Source: Chloroflexota bacterium
GTDB lineage: Bacteria > Chloroflexota > Anaerolineae > B4-G1
Length of the DNA stretch: 64,000 nt
Assembly: GCA_024232355.1 (NCBI GenBank)
Contig: JAAEPW010000660.1
Span: 9,511 to 73,510 of the forward strand
Direction of reading: 5' to 3'
Under the pieces are notes generated by a model. The model made no database searches, was not told the DNA's origin, and saw nothing but the letters and a program-made list of their open reading frames with translations. The position numbers and the translations under genes are program-made. Of this stretch, positions 1 to 10,415 are shown piece after piece; position 1 is the stretch's first letter, and each line of letters starts with the position of its first letter.

Positions 1-279
1 CACATTCCCCATATCGTTCATCGCAGAGATCACAATAACGGGGATATCTCGCCATGTCCTATTGGATTTGAGATGCTCGAGCACTTGAAAACCATCCATT
101 TCAGGCATCATGATATCCAACAAAATGACATCAGGTGCTTGAATGCAAACGATCTCTAGCGCTTCTTTTCCATTGCTGGCACTGATCGTATCACAATCCA
201 AGTCCTCAAGCTCTTGCTCCAGATAATCCACGTTGAACGGCTCGTCGTCAACGATCAAGATTTTTGCTCGCTTGTTCAT
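1..279 (-). CDS. Response regulator receiver protein (partial, runs off left edge)
   Basis: The first 93 residues of a CheY-like receiver domain are visible. They show the acidic pair in ILIVDDEP, the phospho-acceptor Asp in [13 protein letters not shown] and the conserved Ser of VIVISAMND at the edge. The ATG overlaps the stop codon of the upstream hybrid kinase by four bases (ATGA), so the two are almost certainly translationally coupled and work in one phosphorelay. The output domain, if there is one, lies outside the window. Identity as a receiver domain is secure; the full architecture is unknown. Confidence 0.93.
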   Translation of the reverse strand, partial: MNKRAKILIVDDEPFNVDYLEQELEDLDCDTISASNGKEALEIVCIQAPDVILLDIMMPEMDGFQVLEHLKSNRTWRDIPVIVISAMNDMGNV

Positions 280-3200
280 TGGTACCTCTGTAATGCGTTC
301 CGCAGTTCTTGAACCAGCAGTTCTCGTTTCAGTCCTCGCTTTTGCACAATCTGGGAGACGCTCTGTTGGAGCAAGTTTATCTCATCGTCGGTAAGCGTTT
401 TGGCAGTGAGAACAATGACGGGAATGTCACAATATTGCGGGTCCTGCTGCAACCGTTCGATCACGCCGAAACCATCGATCTCGGGCATCAAAAGGTCGAG
501 TAAAATCACATCGGGCCGACGCCGAAAGATCACATCCAACGCTTGCTGACCATCTGCGGCGGTCTCGATCTGGTAGGGATCATTTTCTAGCAATTGACAC
601 ACCAGATCGATCACCTGGAGGTCATCATCCACGACCAGGAGATGGTTTCGCCGGAGTCCTTGATCGGCAGGTATGATGCGAGTCAGGGCACTTAGAACCG
701 TTCGGCGGTCAAAGGGCTTGACCAGGTAATCAAAAGCACCCAATTGATACCCCAGTTCTTTGTTATCCACGATGGACAACACAATGATGGGAATGTCGCG
801 GGTAGCCAGATCGGTTTTTAGCTCGTGCAACACCTGCCAGCCGTCCTGGGTGGGCATCAGAATATCCAGGATGACCGCGTAGGGTTTTAATATCCGCGCT
901 TTTCGCACACCTTCTTCACCGCTCGTCGCTCCAATCACCTGATACCCCGCCTCGGCCAGGTTTTCTTGCAAAAGATAAATCACATCCGGGTCATCATCAA
1001 TGGCTATCACGATTTGACCATCATCTGGTCGGGCAACGAGTTCCACACCCTGCACTTTTTCATACGGATGAGAAATCGCACTAGTAGGCAGTAAAGCATC
1101 CTTGTAATGTGCGGGTATAGTAACAGTAAAGGTTGAACCGGCGCCAACGACGCTCTCCACAGTCAGGTCGCCGCCCAAAAGGCGAGCCAAACGACGGCTG
1201 ATCGCAAGGCCCAAACCTGTGCCACCATATTTTCGGGTCGTACTGCTATCCACCTGGTAAAACTCTTCAAAGATATTATCCAGTGCTTTCTCTGGCATAC
1301 CAATGCCCGTGTCAATCACCGCAAGCGTGATTACGTCATCCTGTTGCCGGACAGTGATGGTAATCACACCCTCATTGGTGAACTTGGCCGCATTGCTCAA
1401 AAGATTGATCAATATCTGCCTCACTTTGTCTTGATCTGTAACAAGCAACGGCAAATTGGGTGCCATGTCCTTTACCAAATCCAACTGATTATCTTGAACG
1501 AGCGGCTGAATCGTTCGCAGACAGATATCGATCAACACCTCTAGATTGAAAGTAACCGGCTGGACGTCCACTCGTCCGGCCTCAATCTTGGAAAGATCAA
1601 GGATGGCGTTGATCAGACCCAAGAGATGTTCGGCGCTAATCAGGACCTTGTCAAGGTTGCCAAGCTGTTTCTGCGGCAGAACGTCTTGAGAACGGCGCTT
1701 GATCAATCGCGTAAAACCAATGATGGCGTTGAGCGGCGTGCGTAACTCGTGGCTCATATTGGCCAAAAAAACGCTCTTGGCTTGATTGGCCTGTTCTGCG
1801 GCCTTTCCCAAAGCCTCGGCTCGCTCTCGTTGCTCCCGCTCTGCCTGAAAGAGACGCGCATTCTCGGTAGCGGCGGCCTGGAGTTGTACGCTATGCCGGG
1901 TCAGTTCCTCGGCGCGCGATCGGGTCTCTTCGAGCAATTGCCGGTTCTCTATATAGCTGCTCACCCGCCGGGCAATGTCTTCCAACAAGACACGCTCCTC
2001 GTCCAAAAAGTCACGCTCCTCAGTATATGCGACATGGATACGGCCCACGATCTCTTGGCCGCTATGCAAGGGGTGATCCATCCGCCACAAAGAGGTCTTG
2101 GCCTCAGGCTTGCCATAGACGTGGTCCAGATATTCGATGGCGGTGATACAGTGCGGCAGGTCTTGCACAGCCAGGGTGATGCGCTTGGCCACCCAAGGCA
2201 GCAACTCGGACAGGGGCAACGACTTGTCCATCTGATGCCCAATGTCGTTGAGGCAGTCCAGTTCCTGCACGCGCTTGTCGGTCTCGGCGCGGGCTTGTTC
2301 GGTGAACTCGAACTGCCAAGCGTTCTCGATAGCCGTAGTGGCTTGATCAGCGATGGTCTGGAAAATAGAGACTTCTTCTTCCGACAGAGCGGCCTCCCGC
2401 TCGCTCTGGATCATCATTGCGCCAATGACGCGCCTACGCGAGCGCAGAGGTAGCGCCAGTTCCGATCGTGTGTATGGCAAGAGCGGGTTCTCAAAACGGA
2501 CTGCATCCTCGCCCACGTCAAAAGCGACGCATGCTCGATTGTCGGCAATACACTTAGCGATCAAAGACCCATCGTCAATTTCCAGTGTATATTCCTCCTC
2601 GACCATCTGCCGACCCACTTTGCCCGTGCCCGTCCGCAGCACAGCTTGCTTACCGGTCTGTTCCAGCAGAAACAAACCGACAAAGTAAAACCCAAACTGT
2701 TCACCGATCATGTCCACGACCCGCTGCATCAACTCGGCGGGCTCCAGAATACCGCTAATCGTTCGGGAGACGTCGGCGGCGGTCTCGAGTTGTACGCTGC
2801 GATGCTGCGCTTGCTCAAAGAGATGCACAACCTGCTCAAAAAGACGGGCATTCTCAATCGCAATGGCCGCCGAGAGCGCTAATGGCTCCAAGAGATTCAA
2901 ATCCGTCGGGCCAAAGCGACTTACTTTTGTGTCGACAACCTGGAGCACGCCAGTCACTTTACCCTTGATGCGCAATGGAACGGTCAGAATAGATCGCAAA
3001 GATAATCCGGTTTTTTCTCCCACGCTTTTGCAGTAACGTACATCATCCCAAGTGTCTTTGATAATCACACTTTTGCCAGTGTTAACGACCCAACCGGCGA
3101 TCCCCTCTCCCGGTGCCAGACGCCAGCCGCGCACCACCTCGTTGTGAAGGCCAGTGGCTTGACGGCAAACCAATTCTTTTGTCTTGGGCTCGATCAACCA

Positions 3201-4931
3201 AACCGACGACGCGGTCACGTCAAGCAAACAGCGCATCTCTTCCAAAACAGTGGTGAGTAACAGATCCATACTGAGGTTCGAGTTGAACGTATGGATTGCT
3301 CGATTGAGCATTGTCATCTCGTCTCCTCGGCGCTGAGCCTCGATGAAAAACCGGGCGTTCTCCAATACCGTGGCCGCATGTCCAGCCAATGCCGAAACGA
3401 TGGGCAAATCATCTGGTGTAAACCCTTCCTCCCCCAACCGGCTGACGATCATCGCCCCGATCACCCGCCCTTCTGCCACTAAAGGAACAGACAACAAACT
3501 CTCCGGTTCACGAGGCGTATACGGTATCGGAAAAGGGCACGGAACCAGATCAATTCGATTCGCCACTATGCCGGTGCCGCTTGCGGCCATATCGTCGGTG
3601 AGGCCCAGGTCACCTTTGAGGGGCACATCAAACTTGTTTTCAAGGCCACGATCACCGGTAGACACGATGGGCACCAAAACGGGCTCTTCCTTATGGCCAG
3701 ATTTTGGCAAAAAGACGTGACACCCATCCGCCTGGAGCAGATCCAGAACGCTGGCAGTGACCAGTTTCAAAGCCTCGTCTCGATCCAACGTAGAGGCTAG
3801 GTTCCGGCCGACTTTGAGCAACAGCGAAAGGTCCCGTGCCTGTCGCTGCGTTTTGGTCAACAACCGTTGTTTCTCGATGAGCAATGCGGCCTGATCAGCC
3901 ACCTGGCCCAGTAGACGCAATCCCGCGACATCCAGGCATTCCTGGTGCACGTCGACCAACTCGATGGCTCCAATGACTTGGTTTCCGATCAACAAGGGGG
4001 TGCAAAGAATGGACTGGGTGCGAGACTCGGTGTCCTGATCTATTTGGCGATAGAACCGTTCGTCTGAATATGCGTCGGGGACTATGGCGGGCTTGCCCTC
4101 TCGCAGCACCCAACCGATCACCTCCTCGGATATGGGCATCCGTTTCCCCAGGATTTTTTCAGCCTTGGCCCCAGCAGTTGCCCAAAAGACGAGTTCCTGG
4201 TCCGATGGCTCTGCCCCCTCTGGCTCGTGATTGCTCGACTGAATGCTCGTTAGCGTTTGCTCCAGAAGAATAATACTGCCGCCACCAGCGCCAAAGAGTT
4301 CGCTATCCACAACCGTGTGCAGAATATCGTTTACGCTTCGAGACCCCGCCAGGCGAAGGCTCATCTCGTACAAGGCAACAGTCTCTGCCAACTCTTGTTT
4401 CGTTTCTTCAAGTGCAAGCAACTTTTCGATAACACTCGCAGACAAGGCAACCATCATCTCGTAGATGTGAATACTCTCAGAACCAAAAGTCTGGGGTTTG
4501 GTCCAATAAAAAAGCATCAATCCCAAACAGTCCTGACCGGCTCCCAAAGGCAATACGAGCAGTGTTTGTGCCTTGGCTCGTTGGAGTACAAACAAAAGAG
4601 ATTCATCCGCTTGCTCGTCGATGTCTGGCTCGTTTATCACTACTGGCTGACCAGTGGTCAGCGCTGGGTGAAACAAAGGCTCATGGTGATTGAATCGAGC
4701 GCCAACGGGGAAAGGAGGTTCATCTTGCGGCCAGGTTACCGCAACCTGCAAGTGACCGCTGTCGAACGGCATGACAGAACGCAGAAACACAATACCGTCG
4801 ACAGGATCAGCAACCGGAACCGAGTCATGGGTAGAAGTAATGAGCTCGTGATTAGCATCCAATACGTCTTGCAGGGTTTTCGCTGTCTGCAAATTTTTGC
4901 CGAATTGAGCCAAAAAACTGATCGTGTTCAC
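276..4931 (-). CDS. Multi-GAF hybrid sensor histidine kinase with two C-terminal receiver domains
   Basis: A 1551-residue protein with no clear membrane segment, so probably a cytoplasmic sensor. About five or six GAF-like units fill residues 40-1010, repeating GWVxxxGK and VPLxxxxxxIGAxxx type motifs. The HisKA dimerisation helix follows, with the phospho-accepting His1061 in SHELRTPLN. The HATPase domain has an N-box near [11 protein letters not shown], the G1 motif DTGIGMP and the G2 motif [11 protein letters not shown]. Two receiver domains follow, with predicted acceptors Asp1356 and Asp1479. The start has a good AGGAG site six bases upstream. It is coupled by ATGA overlap to the downstream response regulator. 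The signal sensed cannot be read from sequence; GAF arrays usually bind small molecules or chromophores. Confidence 0.95.
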   Translation of the reverse strand: MNTISFLAQFGKNLQTAKTLQDVLDANHELITSTHDSVPVADPVDGIVFLRSVMPFDSGHLQVAVTWPQDEPPFPVGARFNHHEPLFHPALTTGQPVVINEPDIDEQADESLLFVLQRAKAQTLLVLPLGAGQDCLGLMLFYWTKPQTFGSESIHIYEMMVALSASVIEKLLALEETKQELAETVALYEMSLRLAGSRSVNDILHTVVDSELFGAGGGSIILLEQTLTSIQSSNHEPEGAEPSDQELVFWATAGAKAEKILGKRMPISEEVIGWVLREGKPAIVPDAYSDERFYRQIDQDTESRTQSILCTPLLIGNQVIGAIELVDVHQECLDVAGLRLLGQVADQAALLIEKQRLLTKTQRQARDLSLLLKVGRNLASTLDRDEALKLVTASVLDLLQADGCHVFLPKSGHKEEPVLVPIVSTGDRGLENKFDVPLKGDLGLTDDMAASGTGIVANRIDLVPCPFPIPYTPREPESLLSVPLVAEGRVIGAMIVSRLGEEGFTPDDLPIVSALAGHAATVLENARFFIEAQRRGDEMTMLNRAIHTFNSNLSMDLLLTTVLEEMRCLLDVTASSVWLIEPKTKELVCRQATGLHNEVVRGWRLAPGEGIAGWVVNTGKSVIIKDTWDDVRYCKSVGEKTGLSLRSILTVPLRIKGKVTGVLQVVDTKVSRFGPTDLNLLEPLALSAAIAIENARLFEQVVHLFEQAQHRSVQLETAADVSRTISGILEPAELMQRVVDMIGEQFGFYFVGLFLLEQTGKQAVLRTGTGKVGRQMVEEEYTLEIDDGSLIAKCIADNRACVAFDVGEDAVRFENPLLPYTRSELALPLRSRRRVIGAMMIQSEREAALSEEEVSIFQTIADQATTAIENAWQFEFTEQARAETDKRVQELDCLNDIGHQMDKSLPLSELLPWVAKRITLAVQDLPHCITAIEYLDHVYGKPEAKTSLWRMDHPLHSGQEIVGRIHVAYTEERDFLDEERVLLEDIARRVSSYIENRQLLEETRSRAEELTRHSVQLQAAATENARLFQAEREQRERAEALGKAAEQANQAKSVFLANMSHELRTPLNAIIGFTRLIKRRSQDVLPQKQLGNLDKVLISAEHLLGLINAILDLSKIEAGRVDVQPVTFNLEVLIDICLRTIQPLVQDNQLDLVKDMAPNLPLLVTDQDKVRQILINLLSNAAKFTNEGVITITVRQQDDVITLAVIDTGIGMPEKALDNIFEEFYQVDSSTTRKYGGTGLGLAISRRLARLLGGDLTVESVVGAGSTFTVTIPAHYKDALLPTSAISHPYEKVQGVELVARPDDGQIVIAIDDDPDVIYLLQENLAEAGYQVIGATSGEEGVRKARILKPYAVILDILMPTQDGWQVLHELKTDLATRDIPIIVLSIVDNKELGYQLGAFDYLVKPFDRRTVLSALTRIIPADQGLRRNHLLVVDDDLQVIDLVCQLLENDPYQIETAADGQQALDVIFRRRPDVILLDLLMPEIDGFGVIERLQQDPQYCDIPVIVLTAKTLTDDEINLLQQSVSQIVQKRGLKRELLVQELRNALQRYQ

Positions 4932-5193
4932 ATCACTGCTCCTACGTTGACCGGCAAATCAATCTGATATGTCCGCCCAACCCTCTTGGTCTCGGAAACA
5001 GAACGGCTTTGGGTTATGAGATTTGTATAAACGTTTGTTGAATTTTTTTTGCCACGAATTGCACGAATTTCTAGATTCACATTCGCGGCGGAAGAAAAAA
5101 AAAGCGCCCAGTAGTAAGGATTGTAGTAGAGATTGCGATCTTGTCAAGAATCGCCCGCTGTCTGGCGACAACGGAGGTGGTATCGTTTGATTA
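4932..5193. other. Intergenic region upstream of the hybrid kinase, with a short dispersed-repeat-like tract
   Basis: No convincing gene is present. An AT-rich run precedes the tract at 5051-5071, which reads as a near-tandem CACGAATTG/CACGAATTT. From memory, this kind of tract recurs in intergenic DNA of several bacterial phyla; that was not checked. The promoter of the hybrid kinase is expected here but no clear -35/-10 pair was singled out. Confidence 0.4.
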
Positions 5194-5342
5194 TTACTCC
5201 AGTTCCAACATAGTGATCACCGGACGGTGGTCCGAAACACCATCCCATTTGCCAAGCCAAGTTCGTGTTGCCCGAAAATCATCCGAGTGGAATATATAGT
5301 CAATCCGAAACACCCACATGGGAATCGGGCGGCCTGTAACCA
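5194..5342 (-). pseudogene. C-terminal remnant of an endonuclease/exonuclease/phosphatase family protein
   Basis: Minus-strand translation ending at the TAA at 5196-5194 gives a short stretch containing FRIDYIFHSDDF followed by SDHRPVITMLELE. That is the typical C-terminal signature of the endonuclease/exonuclease/phosphatase (EEP) fold, in which RIDYIF and the catalytic SDHRP motif end the domain. No N-terminal part is present in any frame upstream. A possible continuation (WWDLWLQ) lies in a different frame, and the sequence then runs into a MITE-like element. I read this as a decayed gene with a frameshift or insertion. The family call is confident, the history inferred. Confidence 0.6.
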
Positions 5343-5582
5343 CAGGTCCCACCAGGGCTGTTCAGTTCTAACGATCTTTCGGTACAGATCGCTCACAGCC
5401 ACCGTCCCGGGGGCGGCCCATGCAACAAAACATCGACTTGCGAGCAATTTTCTACCCCAAATCACCCTCGGGGACCCTGTACTTGGCAGCACCTGTCCTG
5501 GACCGACAGGTACAGGGTTCAGGACAAGTGCGAGGGCTAGAGCCTTGGAAAGCTAGAATTGAACAGCCCTGCAGGTCTCACC
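5343..5582. mobile_element. MITE-like element with terminal inverted repeats and flanking direct repeats
   Basis: Seventeen-base terminal inverted repeats, with one mismatch, lie at 5354-5370 and 5554-5570. They are bounded by an 11-base direct repeat, CAGGTCCCACC at 5343-5353 and CAGGTCTCACC at 5572-5582 (one mismatch), as expected for a target-site duplication. The inner 180 bases encode nothing recognisable but contain nested inverted repeats, for example ACCTGTC/GACAGGT around 5490-5515. Size, ends and lack of a transposase fit a non-autonomous miniature element inserted beside the EEP remnant. No autonomous partner is in the window. Confidence 0.5.
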
Positions 5583-5719
5583 ATTTGTCTTGAAAACCAA
5601 AACGCAGAGCGAGACACAACCAGAGGACACAAAAATAGGACCAGGCCAAAACTGACAGAGATATTCTAACGCGTGACGTTCTGTTCTTGTTTTGGGCAAC
5701 TGGCTGCATACAATCTCAA
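5583..5719. other. Intergenic region downstream of thrC
   Basis: About 137 bases without a recognisable gene or strong hairpin. Translation of the minus strand gives short hydrophobic stretches but no start signal. Nothing further is supported. Confidence 0.4.
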
Positions 5720-7075
5720 TCACGCTGTCTGTTCAATCGCACGATCAATAGCATCACTCACCGCCGAGTAATCGGCGGGCAACTCTAGCGGTGGATTCGC
5801 GCCACGAGCGACGACGTCCGCCAACGTCTGATCGTGATAGGCAACCTTAAAGCCAGTAAACTTGAGGCCGTGGGCGGTCGAGATCACCACCACACGATCT
5901 GATGACTTGATCTCTCCGCGCTTGATCAACTTAAAGAGCACCGCCAGCGCGACGCCGGTGTGCGGGCAGCAGTACATCCCGGTCCGGTCGGCCCGGGCGG
6001 CGGCGTTTGCCAGGGCGTCCTCGCTGGCCTGCTCGACAAGACCATCGATGATAGACAGCGTCTTGACCGCTCGCTCATAACTGACGGGGTCGCCGATCTG
6101 GATCGCGCTGGCCAAGGTCTTTTGTGCCTTGACCGGGTGATACTTTTGAAAGCCGGTCTGGTAGCTCAGGTAGAGCGGGTTGGCCCGTTCTGCTTGACCG
6201 CAGGCGATACGCGGCAGTTTGTCGATCAGGCCAAGTTCCTTCATCATCAGCAGACCTTTGCCCAGCGCGCTGACGTTGCCCAGGTTCCCCGTTGGGATAA
6301 TGATCCAGTCCGGCACTTGCCAGTCAAATTGCTGAACGATCTCGATCCCCACCGTCTTTTGACCCTCTATGCGCAGTGAATTCATCGAGTTGGCAAGGTA
6401 GAGGGTCGGGTCCTCGGCCAACTCTTGCACGATGCGCATACAGCCGTCAAAATCGGTATCGAGCGCCATCACCAATGCACCGTTGGCGATGGGTTGGACC
6501 AGTTGCGCGGTAGAGACCTTGCCTCGGGGCAGCAAAATGACGGCGGGGATAGCAGCCGCCGCCGCGTACGCCGCCAGCGCGGCAGATGTATCGCCAGTAG
6601 ATGCGCAGGCCACCGCCCGGATGGGCTTGCGGTCGCTCCGACCAGTTTTGTGATCGGCCGTCATCTGGCGCACCACCGAGACGAGCACCGTCATTCCCAG
6701 GTCCTTGAAGGAGCCAGTGTGGCTATTGCCACACAACTTGACCCACAGATCAGGCACGCCGATCTCCCGCCCCAGCCGCTCCGCCCAGAAGCAGTTGGTG
6801 TGCCCCTCGTACATCGAGACGACGTTCTCATATTCCACTTGCGGGCAGACCCACTCTTTTTTGCCCCACACACCGCTGCCATAAGGCCACTCGTTCGACC
6901 GAGTTCTCTGATCGAACAACGCTTTCCACTCGTCTGCACTGCGGTTCTTTAACGCTTCCATATCGTGCGCCACGTCCAACAGCCCGCCGCAGTCCTCACA
7001 GCGGTAAACAACGTCAAAGATGGAATAGCGACGGTCACAACCACGAACACACTCAAGCCAGCTATGGTAGCCCAT
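5720..7075 (-). CDS. thrC: Threonine synthase
   Basis: A PLP-dependent enzyme converting O-phosphohomoserine to threonine, the last step of the pathway whose earlier enzymes lie upstream on the same strand. The N-terminus carries a small Cys-rich ribbon (CVRGC then CEDCGGLLD). The PLP lysine is in HTGSFKDLG (Lys124), and a glycine-rich phosphate loop appears as PTGNLGN. About 451 residues is normal for this family. The ATG at 7075 is preferred over the GTG at 7084, because only it lies at proper distance from the GGGAGG site. It is the last gene of the long minus-strand run and may be under the same threonine T-box. Confidence 0.95.
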   Translation of the reverse strand: MGYHSWLECVRGCDRRYSIFDVVYRCEDCGGLLDVAHDMEALKNRSADEWKALFDQRTRSNEWPYGSGVWGKKEWVCPQVEYENVVSMYEGHTNCFWAERLGREIGVPDLWVKLCGNSHTGSFKDLGMTVLVSVVRQMTADHKTGRSDRKPIRAVACASTGDTSAALAAYAAAAAIPAVILLPRGKVSTAQLVQPIANGALVMALDTDFDGCMRIVQELAEDPTLYLANSMNSLRIEGQKTVGIEIVQQFDWQVPDWIIIPTGNLGNVSALGKGLLMMKELGLIDKLPRIACGQAERANPLYLSYQTGFQKYHPVKAQKTLASAIQIGDPVSYERAVKTLSIIDGLVEQASEDALANAAARADRTGMYCCPHTGVALAVLFKLIKRGEIKSSDRVVVISTAHGLKFTGFKVAYHDQTLADVVARGANPPLELPADYSAVSDAIDRAIEQTA

Positions 7076-7099
7076 TGCTTTCACCTCCCAAACAAGCTG

Positions 7100-8230
7100 T
7101 CACTTTCCTACAACGTGCGTCTCCATCCGGTGGATCGGCTGGTAGCCCTGAGCCGCCAGATCATCCGACGGGATAGATGCCTCGTCAGGTTTGTCCGAAA
7201 GACCAAAGAGCAACGCGCCCTGCTCTCGCCACGCCAGCGCGACCTTGCGCACCTCTTGGGTGATGACGATTTCTTTTGCCAGCAATTCCGCGACCGGCGC
7301 GTCATCGTCCAACCAACCCATCCGCTCGATGGTAGCCCGAAACTCGTTGTAGCGAAAAGCCTTAAAAGGCGTGGGGTCGCCTTGCTGCACGAGGGCATAC
7401 ACACTGCTGTGAATGCCGCGCAGATCGGCGGCAAGCTCCGTGGCGCGCTCGTCCATCCCGGTGATGAACTGTTCAAAGGTCGCCAGTTGCCCGGCGCGCA
7501 CCTCGTCCACCAACGGTTCCAGTGTGTACAAGCCGCTGCCCAGAATCAAACAGACGTAGGCCAAATAGTCCTGGTTGTCGGACGTAAAGGGATGAAACTC
7601 GGGCTGGTTGAGGCAATCGTACGCAGTCTGAAAGCCCTGCGGATCGAAACTGTCCCCCAGCAAATCGCCGACGGTTCGACGCACCGCCTCGACCCGCGCC
7701 CCGTCAATGACGTGATCGTTCCGCCCCCGCGCACCCAGCGCCGTCTTGTCCAAGTCAACGATCACCGCCGTCCGCTCGTCTACAGAGAACCCGCGCTCAC
7801 AGCAAAATTGATCAAAATCCGGGACCGCTGCCCAACGGTTGGACAAATAGAGAGTCGTATCCCCTTGCTCAACAACCTCCACGCGCGTAGGCTCATCCTG
7901 CTCGGACCCGATAAAGGCCAGCCCAGGCCAATCCCCAGCTTGGCAGATATTGGCAAATGCAGTACCGTCGTTCATTCGCGTATCGCCCACATAGACCAGC
8001 CGCTCGATAGACGTGCCGGGCGCATCCAATGCCCGCCCCTGTCGCAACAATTGGGCCATCACACGAGCATATTCCGGCTGGCTTTTGCGCGGAGTGACAC
8101 CCTCTGGCAGCCCCACCTCAGGGCCAAGTACCGCCAACGACGGCAGCCGCGAGTCGAACGGCACCAGGTTGCGATAGACAATAAAATCACCCAGAAATTC
8201 ATCAACAGATGTACGACCATAGTTCTTCAT
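7100..8230 (-). CDS. HAD-like hypothetical protein with motifs in unusual order
   Basis: A 376-residue protein with three haloacid-dehalogenase-like motifs. VGDTRMNDG (Asp83) resembles HAD motif IV, VDLDKTALG (Asp159, Asp161) resembles motif I (DxDxT), and LSDKPDE (around Asp346) resembles the S/T-x-K-P motif. In canonical HAD enzymes motif I comes first, so this is either a permuted HAD domain or two HAD-derived halves. The start is chosen at the ATG behind a GGAGGT site. It lies 24 bases upstream of thrC in the same run. HAD proteins are mostly phosphatases; the substrate is unknown. Confidence 0.6.
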   Translation of the reverse strand: MKNYGRTSVDEFLGDFIVYRNLVPFDSRLPSLAVLGPEVGLPEGVTPRKSQPEYARVMAQLLRQGRALDAPGTSIERLVYVGDTRMNDGTAFANICQAGDWPGLAFIGSEQDEPTRVEVVEQGDTTLYLSNRWAAVPDFDQFCCERGFSVDERTAVIVDLDKTALGARGRNDHVIDGARVEAVRRTVGDLLGDSFDPQGFQTAYDCLNQPEFHPFTSDNQDYLAYVCLILGSGLYTLEPLVDEVRAGQLATFEQFITGMDERATELAADLRGIHSSVYALVQQGDPTPFKAFRYNEFRATIERMGWLDDDAPVAELLAKEIVITQEVRKVALAWREQGALLFGLSDKPDEASIPSDDLAAQGYQPIHRMETHVVGK

Positions 8231-8243
8231 TCGACGTGACCTC

Positions 8244-8813
8244 CTATAATTGCACATGCTCGGAAATCCGCAGTCCAAGCTCATAAGCCTCGTGTATCTT
8301 GATATTCTTTCCCTCTAAATCTGTCAGTTGATCGACCCCTTCCAATGTATACGCTTCAACAAGATCTATCCCCAAGTGGCCAAAGAAATGCTCGATCGCA
8401 TCAATAATGTGCTGATTCTCCAATACACTTTTCCCTGCTCGTATCGCGACCGCGGCCCCGACCTTACCTGGCGGCACGAACGTCTCCCCTGTCTTGGCAT
8501 TGCACAAAGGCGTACAACGATCAATAAACACCTTTAGCTGACCAGTTACATCGCCCCAGTACGAGGGGGACGCTACCAACACAATATCCGCCTCGAACAA
8601 GTCTTGTATGACCAAATCCATATCGTCCCGCTGAATGCAGCGCCGGGTCTCCTCGCAAGAGTGACAGCCCTTGCAATAGTTGATGTTCAACGCCCCCAGG
8701 CCATATCGTTTGACGTCAACTCTTTTCTCCTCCATACCCGCGATCACGCGGTCCACGATAAAGGCCGTGTTTCCCTTTTCACGCGGGCTTCCGATGATGC
8801 ACAAAGCTTTCAT
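8244..8813 (-). CDS. Flavodoxin-like NADPH-dependent FMN reductase family protein
   Basis: A 189-residue protein beginning MKALCIIGSPREKGNT, the FMN phosphate-binding loop of the NAD(P)H:FMN reductase/multimeric flavodoxin family. CKGCHSCEETRRC resembles the cysteine-rich insertion of iron-sulfur flavoproteins. ASPSYWGDVTGQLKVFIDR is the flavin-contacting loop. A longer in-frame extension to 9167 exists but overlaps the neighbouring pyrophosphatase-like gene and is rejected. It is part of the minus-strand run, 13 bases before the HAD-like gene. A redox role is likely; the substrate is unknown. Confidence 0.88.
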   Translation of the reverse strand: MKALCIIGSPREKGNTAFIVDRVIAGMEEKRVDVKRYGLGALNINYCKGCHSCEETRRCIQRDDMDLVIQDLFEADIVLVASPSYWGDVTGQLKVFIDRCTPLCNAKTGETFVPPGKVGAAVAIRAGKSVLENQHIIDAIEHFFGHLGIDLVEAYTLEGVDQLTDLEGKNIKIHEAYELGLRISEHVQL

Positions 8814-8827
8814 ACAAAACCTACTTG

Positions 8828-9193
8828 TTACGTGGATGGGCGCTCTACCAATACCGCCCCCTGAAATCCAAACTTGTCGTTGTGGACGCCCAAAACCTCT
8901 CGCGCCTCCTGCGGCGTGCAACCCAACAAAATTTTCACCTCTGTATCCCGTTTCTTCATATCCACCGTGCAGACAACGGCGGTCACTGTCTTGTTGGGCA
9001 TACTCCCCATCCAAATGTCGATCCCGCCGCCGTCGGCAGCTAGTGTGCCCTCCAGGTAACCATAATCGAGCGGATAGACAAATAACGGATATCGCGGATG
9101 GCACGATCCTTTTGGACGATCTACGACTTGATCGTGCTCGGCCACCAACTGATCGAGCTTGAGCCAAAAGTTGTCGTTCTGTGCAGTTATCAT
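8828..9193 (-). CDS. Inorganic-pyrophosphatase-like protein (short form)
   Basis: A 121-residue protein with PLDYGYLEGT and a GIDIWMGS segment, resembling the family I soluble pyrophosphatase core (Y-PxxYGY and DGDPLD regions). At 121 residues it is shorter than the usual 160-180, and the canonical DxDPxD triad is reduced to GGGIDIWMGS, so true pyrophosphatase activity is doubtful. Its ATG lies three bases after the stop of the upstream Nudix gene. It may act on a phosphorylated nucleotide or be a non-catalytic homologue. Confidence 0.65.
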   Translation of the reverse strand: MITAQNDNFWLKLDQLVAEHDQVVDRPKGSCHPRYPLFVYPLDYGYLEGTLAADGGGIDIWMGSMPNKTVTAVVCTVDMKKRDTEVKILLGCTPQEAREVLGVHNDKFGFQGAVLVERPST

Positions 9194-9195
9194 TG

Positions 9196-9678
9196 TTAAA
9201 GCAACTCTCGTAATAGCCCTTCTGTCAAATGTCCGCGCAGGTTATTTAACGGCGGTGGATTATCCTGGGAGAAAAAGAGCAATTCTTCGGTCTCTTCATT
9301 CTCAACAAATTCACCTTGGCCCAGCCTAGCCTTGTAAACTATCCATACCAAACGTTTAGAGTCTACAGTATAGATTCGATACAGCTCGATATCCTCAATG
9401 TGGTGTCCGGCTTCCTCCAACATCTCGCGCCGGGCGGCCTCAGTCAGAGTCTCCCCAAGTTCTCGAAAGCCTTGAGGAAATGTGAGCGTCCCCGCTTGCT
9501 GCCTTTTCATACGCACCATAGCGAATTCGTTTCTGTCGTTGTAGGCGACAACCACGACTGCGACGTTCATCCAATTGCCCCAATCCACAAAATTACAGCC
9601 ACTGCAAACCATTCGTGAGTGACCATCCAAGACACGCTCAGCTAGTTTCGTCCCGCAATGGGGGCAAAATAACATCAT
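9196..9678 (-). CDS. Nudix hydrolase with N-terminal zinc ribbon
   Basis: A 160-residue protein. CPHCGTKL and CSGCNFV form a four-Cys zinc ribbon at the N-terminus. The Nudix box follows: GFRELGET, then REMLEEAG, fitting Gx5Ex7REUXEEXGU. Such proteins hydrolyse nucleoside diphosphates linked to another moiety and often clean up damaged nucleotides. It sits between a methyltransferase and the pyrophosphatase-like gene, with starts and stops almost touching. The exact substrate cannot be read from sequence. Confidence 0.9.
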   Translation of the reverse strand: MMLFCPHCGTKLAERVLDGHSRMVCSGCNFVDWGNWMNVAVVVVAYNDRNEFAMVRMKRQQAGTLTFPQGFRELGETLTEAARREMLEEAGHHIEDIELYRIYTVDSKRLVWIVYKARLGQGEFVENEETEELLFFSQDNPPPLNNLRGHLTEGLLRELL

Positions 9679-9689
9679 CGCCCAATCAC

Positions 9690-10391
9690 CTACAATCGCC
9701 GCCCGATGAACAAGCCCCGGCCCATCAATCCCTCTGTATCATAGGTCACATGGAGACCTGCATCGGTGAGAGCAGCCTGCATCTCGTCCGTCTCGAAAAG
9801 CCCAAGCTCGTGACGTTCGACAAAATGCTCGGTTCCCTCGGGCGTTCCGATTAAATAGTGCAAATCAAAATAGGACAAACGACCATCGACAAAGCTGGTG
9901 TTGACGCGGGCGATTTTGAGGTCGGGTTCATCGATAAAGCTGGCGTGGACCGACGGGGTATGCCAGGCATCGGGTGTGAACCAAGGTTCAACGATGAGAA
10001 GACCGCCGGTCACCAAGTGGCGTGCCATACAAGCAGCCGCCTTGCGGACATTGTCCAGCGTCTTGGCATAACCGATAGAACTGAACAAGCACGTCACTAC
10101 GTCGAACTGGCGGCCAAGGTCAAAGGCCATCATGTCCCCTTGGTGAAACAGAATGCCGGGGTTTCTCTGGCGGGCAAATTCGAGCAACTCGTCTTCAATG
10201 TCCAACCCTTGGGCGTCGAAATGCTCTTTGAGATACTCAACGTGAAGTCCCGTACCGCAGGCCACGTCTAGCAGGCGGTTGCCTCCAGAATGCGTGTGTT
10301 CGCGCACGATGGCAACGAGACGCTGCACCTCAGCCTGGTAATCCTTGAAAGCATATATCTTGTCATAGTAACGGGCCGTTTCGGAAAACAT
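9690..10391 (-). CDS. Class I SAM-dependent methyltransferase
   Basis: A 233-residue protein starting MFSETARYYDKIYAFKDY. Motif I is LLDVACGTGLH, the acidic motif II is LDIEDELLEFA, and FDVVTCLFSSIGY forms motif IV. This layout matches small-molecule methyltransferases of the Methyltransf_11/25 type. The start follows a strong GAGGAGG site. It lies between nudC and the Nudix gene; the acceptor substrate is unknown. Confidence 0.9.
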   Translation of the reverse strand: MFSETARYYDKIYAFKDYQAEVQRLVAIVREHTHSGGNRLLDVACGTGLHVEYLKEHFDAQGLDIEDELLEFARQRNPGILFHQGDMMAFDLGRQFDVVTCLFSSIGYAKTLDNVRKAAACMARHLVTGGLLIVEPWFTPDAWHTPSVHASFIDEPDLKIARVNTSFVDGRLSYFDLHYLIGTPEGTEHFVERHELGLFETDEMQAALTDAGLHVTYDTEGLMGRGLFIGRRL

Positions 10392-10415
10392 AGTTCCCCT
10401 CCTCTTGACAGCCGA

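Noticed and set aside
2353..2882. Plus-strand open frames opposite the hybrid kinase
   Set aside because: They are antisense shadows of a well-supported coding sequence, without start signals or family motifs.
8814..9167. In-frame N-terminal extension of the FMN reductase
   Set aside because: It lies entirely over the pyrophosphatase-like gene in another frame, and the flavin-binding motif begins at the ATG at 8813.
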